Assembly (NCBI GenBank): GCA_034008185.1
Contig: CM067082.1
Span: 124,683,988-124,747,987 of the forward strand
Reading direction: 5' to 3'
From: Gorsachius magnificus
Taxonomy: Eukaryota; Chordata; Aves; Pelecaniformes; Ardeidae
DNA: 64,000 bases
Part shown: positions 58,001 through 64,000 of the stretch, one piece after another
Layout of the letters: each line of letters opens with the position of its first letter
How positions within the stretch are numbered: position 1 is the stretch's first letter
Made by a program: the position numbers and the translations under genes
The notes under the pieces: model-generated
The model's input: the letters and a program-made list of their open reading frames with translations, nothing else
Databases searched by the model: none
Told to the model about the DNA's origin: nothing

Positions 58001-61000
58001 ATATTCCAAGGTAAATTTTATTCAGCGTCATGGCATATCAGAGAGCAGGTATAAAAAATCTATTACAAATATGTCCAAGCTGAAATATAGATAAGCAGAA
58101 CAAGAGATCTTCCTTCTTTTGCCTCAGTATTTTTTGTTCTTACATTACAGCAGGCAATGATATTTTGGGTTGCCAGTAATACTATATAACAATATCGCAG
58201 ACAGTAGGAGAAACTGCGTTGCTTCCTAGAGCTAATACACATTATACAGGATAGACTGCCTACTTTCAATATCTTTCAGTTCAACTTTAGTAAAAGATGA
58301 AAGCCAAGAATAAAACATGGTTAATGGTCTTAGTTAACAAGTATTTTCTTTTTTCTTATGGAAGTATTTTTTTGTTTTGTTTTGATTCTGCAGTTTGGTA
58401 GCAGAAAGACAAGTTTGTTTCATAATGTAATTGTTGAATTGCTATCAAAATTCTCATGGGAGAATTAACAGGAGTTTAAAAAAACCCCAAAGCTCAAGAA
58501 AATATTCACATCGGCACTTCTCTTCATGTAAACAGTGGGAAAGGAGCGAGAGAGAGACCAAAGAGCTAAATATGAAAGAAATTAATTTTCAGCCTTTTGT
58601 AAAACGCTTGGTGAATTGCACTTACTGCTTTGGGGCCGAGCACACATTTTACCTGCTGCAACGTGTTTAAAAGAAGATGTGTGGATTTTGCCATTTGGTA
58701 ACAGGGAAAGATGGACTTGTGAAGTCAGGCTTGATTCAAGAAAGTTATGTTACAAATACTTTCAAATAATTTATTGTGTTCCTACAGGCATGGAAGGGAT
58801 CAGAAGTGAATAGCTGCATCTACTACATTTCTGGTACATAACGTAGCCACACCTCCCCTATTAGTAGTAGTTGTCACGATCTTGCTAAACCTGGTATCCT
58901 TCCCTTACTTTTTTTTTTGTCAGCTGCCATCTCTAGCCCGACTGTAGTAACTTCTCTGATAAAATCTGTGTTTAGTCTTTGTTGGACAAATTTTCATTCT
59001 CATCGAAACACTGATTTTACTGGGACTTTGCCTGGGTGGAGACTGAGCTGAAAAGTCAGTAAGACCTCAGGCTGTGCCTTCATGGTAAGGTGCTTGAGGA
59101 GAGGTGGGAGAAGCAAGGGTCTTGTTTATGGGCAGATCTCAAGGTTGATTTTGCTGTTGTGCTTCCCTGCTAAGCATGTCTTTCTCTAGTTTGGCATTTC
59201 AGTCTTCTGAGGCATAACCTGTATTTCCAGAGAGTACAATACCAGCAGAGAAAGTAGACAATGTTTTTCCCTTCCCACTGCTGCCAAAGAAAATACAAGA
59301 TAAGACCCAGTGAAGAGATCAGGAATAGGAAATAGAACATAGGCATTTAGCCGCTGCCAAACCAGCAAGCACTTAGAGGTACCTTATTTCACAGGTCCCT
59401 GCATGCCTAGGTATGCATCTCCGTACATGCCCTTGGGCTCTGTATGGCTGACCAGTTTGGTGTCTTATCCTGCTGGGTCCCTTATGAGCCTGATCCTGTT
59501 GACGTGCTTTGAGGATTCCCCACGTACAACATCAGGGTTTAACTCCCCACACGACGTACAGGTAACAGCTTTTAATGACTGACAGGAGGAAGGACACAGC
59601 AGTGTATCTCCAGTTCCTGTGAAATCACTGTGTGCCTGGGACCATACAAGGTAGGACTTCCAAGCAGTCAGAGCAGAGGTGCCCAACCCGAGAAGAGAGC
59701 AGGATTTCAGCCACATTGCCCCCAGGTGTTATCTAACTGCTAAATGCACACAGGCAAAACTAAGCACTTGCTCCAGAGATCAAATGATGCTTGGTTTCTC
59801 CGGGTTCCATACCAAGCAATGAAGAGATCTGTATCTTTACAGAGATGTGAACTCTAATGAAAGCTTCTTCTGCAATGGGAACATTTGCAAAAACTGTTGT
59901 GCCGTATAGACACCCCCATATAACATGATGTGAACTTGGCGTTCTATTTAATTGAGATACAGTAATAATCTCCACTTTCTAGCTGCCCAACTCCTATAAT
60001 TTTTGGAAAGCTAATTGCTCCTCAAACCAGCCAACAGATACAAGAGTTCCTGTGAGGAGAGGTACAGAGACAGACTGGTAGTTTGATCATACGAGGTTTG
60101 TTTCCATAAGAAATCACTTAAAAATAAAGACAAATTTAACTTCACATGTGCAACGTTGACAATCAGAATCTCATGAACTCAGAATAATCTTTACATTTTT
60201 TGATTAGTACAAGAATATCTTCCTAGTATGACTAGAAACTGCCTGTTTTCTTGAGGTTGCATTTACATTTGACAGAATATCATTGACCCAAACTCACTTT
60301 CCTGTTACTTAAAGCTGATCTGTGTAGCTGAGGTAATAGGATGGATTATTCTAATAAGTGACATTCGGAAGGGAATTGTAGCACACTTATCCCAGACTCA
60401 TAAACTAATCTATTGACAAAAGACTGTTCAACACAGAACCTGGTACAAAAAGGCTTGCAAACTAAAGTCACTGAACTGCACGTTACTTGCCTTAAAGGTA
60501 TTGCCTTACGATTTGGTTTCTGCACGTGGAATCATTCTGGAATACTTTTTTTGTTAAAGTTAAGTCAATGATTTTCTCTGAGCAGCCAGAACCTTAGATT
60601 TCACTTTTAACCCATGAGAAAGCATCAGAAAGCACAAACTGCAAATCCTGCCACCGGGACCAGTTGCATCCCTCCCTGTGAAAAGGTGGGAGAGTAAAAC
60701 TGCTATCGTGATGATATTCTGTATCATGGGACTATAGCAATGTGGAAAGTGGGATATTTAGGATGGATTTAGGGCTGTTTAAAAGATACTCTTTCCCACT
60801 GAGTAAGGAGCAGCTCTGATCCTCCTTCCAAGAGTAATGGATTCAAAAAAGCAGCAGCTGTAATGGCTAAGTACATGTTTAAGTGGAAGAAAAGTGGAAA
60901 TGTATCCAAGTTATACTGCAGTTCAAATAAACTGCAAGAATACCTGGGGTACATTCAAAGTTTAACAGGAAAGTTATCTATCTAAACATAAAATTTCCTA

Positions 61001-61960
61001 TCTATAGAACACTACTGATAGAGAGTTATGACCTTCACAATAAACCTGAACTTATTAGATAGCCTGCTAATTTTTATGAAAAGGCAAGCTTTACCTTGCT
61101 TTATTTGCAAAACTACTCTGAGAAGGTTTTCACATTTTCACAGTGGTTTCCAGCCAAAAGTGTCAAAATTTACTTCCTGAAAGTAAAACTAAAATACAGA
61201 TGCTGAAGCAGCTAGCTAAAAATCACAAGTGAAGTCTATAGTAACATACTGCATTTCTCTTTCCCATGTTTTTGACACACAGAAGAAGGTCTTCTTAGCA
61301 ACAATACACACACAAATCTATTGTCTACTATTAGGACAGGAAGACTGTATGAAGATTTCAGTCAACATTGAGAGTCTTGTGTTGGGTGCTCAGGTCAATA
61401 CTTGTCCTGTCTTCTGAAAGACAGAATATATTTTTATAGGATGGTAGGCTGGAATGCCCCTCTCTAGCAAAGCTCAGGTGGCAGTGTGACAGCAAGTGTC
61501 TACTTGAGGATTTGTAAAAAACCAAACATCTTTCATATAGGCATATTCACAGTTAGTTCCCTAAAGCATCCAAACCAAGTCAAAACAAGTGAGCAGGACA
61601 AGAGCATGGGGGCCCTGGGTGAGCAACAGCATCTCCTTGCAGGGTAAAGTGACTGTCCCAGCTGAAGGTTCACAACTGTTACATGGTTTGGGCTTTTCTT
61701 TTCCATATTTTGAAATACGAACTAGGTATTTCCAGCTAGACCACCAATTCACTAAACTGTCTTACACCAGAAAAAGTATTTAACATTATGCAGGCGGGGA
61801 GCCGTATGCTTCTAACGGTCTCAGCTTGCACCCTGGAGAGAAAGAATGATTCCCAGAGCAGAGTGACGGATGATCGGAAGACCTAACATGTAAGGCATCC
61901 TGAAGAAGCCAATCAAGGTAACTGAAATCCAGAAAAAGACAGATCTTACTGTTAAACAAA
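58001..61960. other. Intergenic, no gene recognised
   Basis: AT-rich sequence without recognisable coding frames, RNA genes or transposons. Confidence 0.5.
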
Positions 61961-61976
61961 ATACAGTAAGATGAAA

Positions 61977-62039
61977 TATTACAAGCTTATCTGTAAGAAA
62001 TGCAAAGCTGAAGTATTATAAGCTTATCTTTAAGAAATA
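61977..62039 (+). repeat. Local direct duplication, about 28-36 bp unit
   Basis: TATTACAAGCTTATCTGTAA (61,977-61,996, continuing GAAATGC) is repeated as TATTATAAGCTTATCTTTAA (62,014-62,033, continuing GAAATAC), with two changes in 20 bases. This looks like a small tandem duplication. No function is apparent. Confidence 0.75.
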
Positions 62040-62879
62040 CAGCCTGCCTATTCACAGATGGTACTCTAGCCTGTCTCTCAAGAGTCTTCCTTTTCCTCTC
62101 TCCCATCCTCCCTCCATTTCCCTCTTGAAAGAACAGTCTTGTGTGTGTGCATTGTCACCTAAATCTTTTACAGGACAGCCTCCTGCCCAGCATTACTGCT
62201 GGGCTGCCCTCTCAGCGGTGCCTGCTCTCTTGCTGATACCCTGGCGTGAATGAGTCCACACAAAAAGAAAGCAGCACATCATCGTTGTTAAACTCAGAGC
62301 TCAGTGCACGCATAAGGGGCACTGCAGAAAGTTAGGTGCAGAATTAGATATTGGAAAGCGGCAAGGAAGAAGAGGGGCAGCTGACTGGGAAGAATCTGTG
62401 AAGATGGTCCAAACAGTAGAAAATAAGTCGTAATAAGAAATTCTGGTGATGTCTGCCTCCAGTGTGTGAGGGCACAGGACTTATTTGAATGTTGTGGACA
62501 TCTAGTGGTAACTGAAATGATCATATTTAAAAAAACCCTGTCTTGTCAAGATACAGAGACTGTGTGTCTTAGCTTGCTATTTAGCAATAGCATGCACTAA
62601 AACATACACTAAAAGAGGACTCAAAACTAAGTTGAAGGAAGATGCAGAAAAAGTAAGAAGAATTTAGTGGAGAACCACAGGAAAGACTGAACAACTGGTA
62701 TCTGGATAAAAAAGACTGTAAGAACACTTATTGCTAGCTTGTATGGTTACACTTGAAGTATTTGTAAGGAAAACAGAAATTTTAAAGGGAAAAGTTTTGA
62801 GATCCTCGAGTTTCATTTTTTTTTTTGTAACCTTGGCTGATATGAACCAAGTTTAGACTCCAGGTTGCAAAATTTTAAT
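62040..62879. other. Intergenic, no gene recognised
   Basis: No supported feature. Confidence 0.5.
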
Positions 62880-63440
62880 GGTGATGATAACCAGTCATTG
62901 GAATTAAAATAACAAATTACTGGAATCATCACCAAAGGCTACAGAAAAACTCTTGCTAATGGCAATTCTTTAATTGCTTTTATTTTCAAAAGGAAATAAA
63001 ATGTAGTCTAGGCAGGAATTAGTTTAAGCAACTCCCTGATAAGCATTCTGGAGGTAATCACAGCAGCCCTCTACAATGGATTTGCTATCTCTGAATCTAT
63101 GGAGATAAACCATCAAGTGATTAGCTACAAAATTGCAAAATTATTTAACTGCTGGAGGCTGTAGGACACTCTAATCTGTATTTAGCATTTCAAACTATGC
63201 GAGAGCTGGAATAGGCCAACCCTGAACTGATGGTTCTGTTCTGCTGAGGCCTACCATCAGCCCATGCTGAGATATTATTTGGGTAATTAGCTTTGAGTGG
63301 CTTATTCTCTTAGCCTTAGAAGTTTACATAGTAAAATTGAAATTTGTTGAATTTATTCCTTGATCGTTTGATGAAAATCCAAAGTTTGAGAAAAATCCAT
63401 TTTGGGCCAGTTTTTCTGATTAATTAATGTAATTAATCAA
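62880..63440. promoter_or_regulatory. Candidate conserved enhancer with Pbx-Hox-type palindrome
   Basis: Repeat-free AT-rich block with many developmental motifs, including GGCAATTCTTTAATTGC, GGTAATCACAG, GTGATTAGCTAC and GGGTAATTAGC. It ends in a perfect inverted repeat TGATTAATTA-ATG-TAATTAATCA (63,417-63,439), each arm of which matches the Pbx-Hox consensus TGATTNAT. The position is 14 kb downstream of SP8. Conservation was not tested. Confidence 0.35.
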
Positions 63441-63825
63441 AATATTTTTAAGAAAATCAAATGCTGACTTCTGCAGAACTTTATTTTAGTGTTGGTGAAG
63501 GATCATGTTTAGTCTTCTTTTTGAGCCTGATTCATGGCCCACTGAAATTTATAGGCACCATTCATTAACTATAATGAGCTTTGAAATGGGTCCCTTGTGA
63601 AACGGGCTGCTCAGATGAGAACAGATGCAATCATCTTTGGATTTTTAAACCGTACAGCTTGAACCTGAATTGTTTGCATTCACATCGAAGTGTGCTGACT
63701 TAGAAGAAGAGGTAATTGTAACAGTTAAATGCATCTGCCTACTAACTTTTACTGATTGCTTCTCTATGAATCCCTCCTGCTACCAGATGCATAAATGGAA
63801 TTCTGCAAGAGTTTTCCCTGTTTGT

Positions 63826-64000
63826 GTTATATTCAATTTTTTCATTAATGACCTAGAGGAGAAAAAGAGTATGCTTATTACATTTCCAGAGAATGTCAAG
63901 CTGAGGAAGACTGGAAGCTGGAGGACAGGATTAGAATTCAAAATGATCTTGACTAACTGGATAAATTGTCTGAAAAAATAGGGGGATATTCAGTAGGGAC
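63826..64000 (+). mobile_element. Ancient CR1 reverse-transcriptase fragment, cut by window end
   Basis: The plus-strand translation FNFFINDLEEKKSM followed by FPENVKLRKTGSW resembles the CR1 RT segment NIFINDLDEGIE...FADDTKLGG, and NWINCLKK matches the following helix. The catalytic FADD motif has decayed (FPEN here). It probably continues past the window. The 103-codon frame at 63,670-63,981 is therefore not a host gene. Confidence 0.6.

Noticed and set aside
1..64000. tRNA, rRNA, CRISPR arrays, bacterial insertion sequences, intact endogenous retroviruses
   Set aside because: None was recognised on either strand by reading; very degenerate copies could be missed without a search.

Overview
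The window looks like bird nuclear DNA: a sparsely transcribed stretch of gene desert around one developmental transcription-factor gene, SP8. The evidence for a bird is that every recognisable interspersed repeat is CR1-type or a very old amniote repeat, that CR1 3' ends carry the avian ATTCTATG-type tail, that repeat density is low, and that extremely GC-rich CpG islands sit inside an otherwise AT-rich background. There are no bacterial or organellar features. The many short open frames across the window are chance frames or fragments of old CR1 elements.

Layout. Positions 1-36,100 are intergenic and AT-rich, with five decayed CR1 or ancient repeat copies (about 5.7-6.95, 8.9-9.3, 15.9-16.3, 20.7-21.9 and 24.8-25.3 kb), a GGGAA microsatellite, and stretches that look like conserved non-coding elements. 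From 36.1 to 50.1 kb there is a chain of CpG islands separated by AT-rich, repeat-free blocks rich in homeodomain-type TAATTA motifs, which is the usual look of a regulated developmental locus. SP8 lies on the + strand. It has a tiny first coding exon (seven codons, 47,367-47,387) with a clean GTGAGT donor, a 1.04-kb intron, and a second exon (48,425-49,751) holding the rest of the protein, including three C2H2 zinc fingers. A 3' UTR with several AATAAA signals runs to about 51.2 kb. Downstream there is a second CpG-island cluster (54.6-55.7 kb) without a recognisable protein gene, then more gene desert, ending in a fragment of an ancient CR1 reverse transcriptase.

The SP8 reading frame is not intact as given. 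It changes frame four times in a very GC-rich stretch of about 500 bp and lacks recognisable sequence for the Buttonhead (Btd) box and for a tryptophan-rich segment, while the zinc fingers and C-terminus are perfect. This is best explained by sequence or assembly error in a hard GC-rich region, not by gene decay.

The most unusual non-coding signals are two near-perfect fold-back inverted repeats, with 32-bp and 34-bp arms and one non-Watson-Crick position each. One lies 180 bp upstream of the SP8 start codon (47,101-47,186) and one is in the downstream CpG island (55,034-55,111). Other points are an 11-codon upstream ORF in the presumed SP8 leader, a TCF/LEF-type site 1.1 kb upstream, and a perfect inverted pair of TGATTAAT (Pbx-Hox type) sites near the right end.
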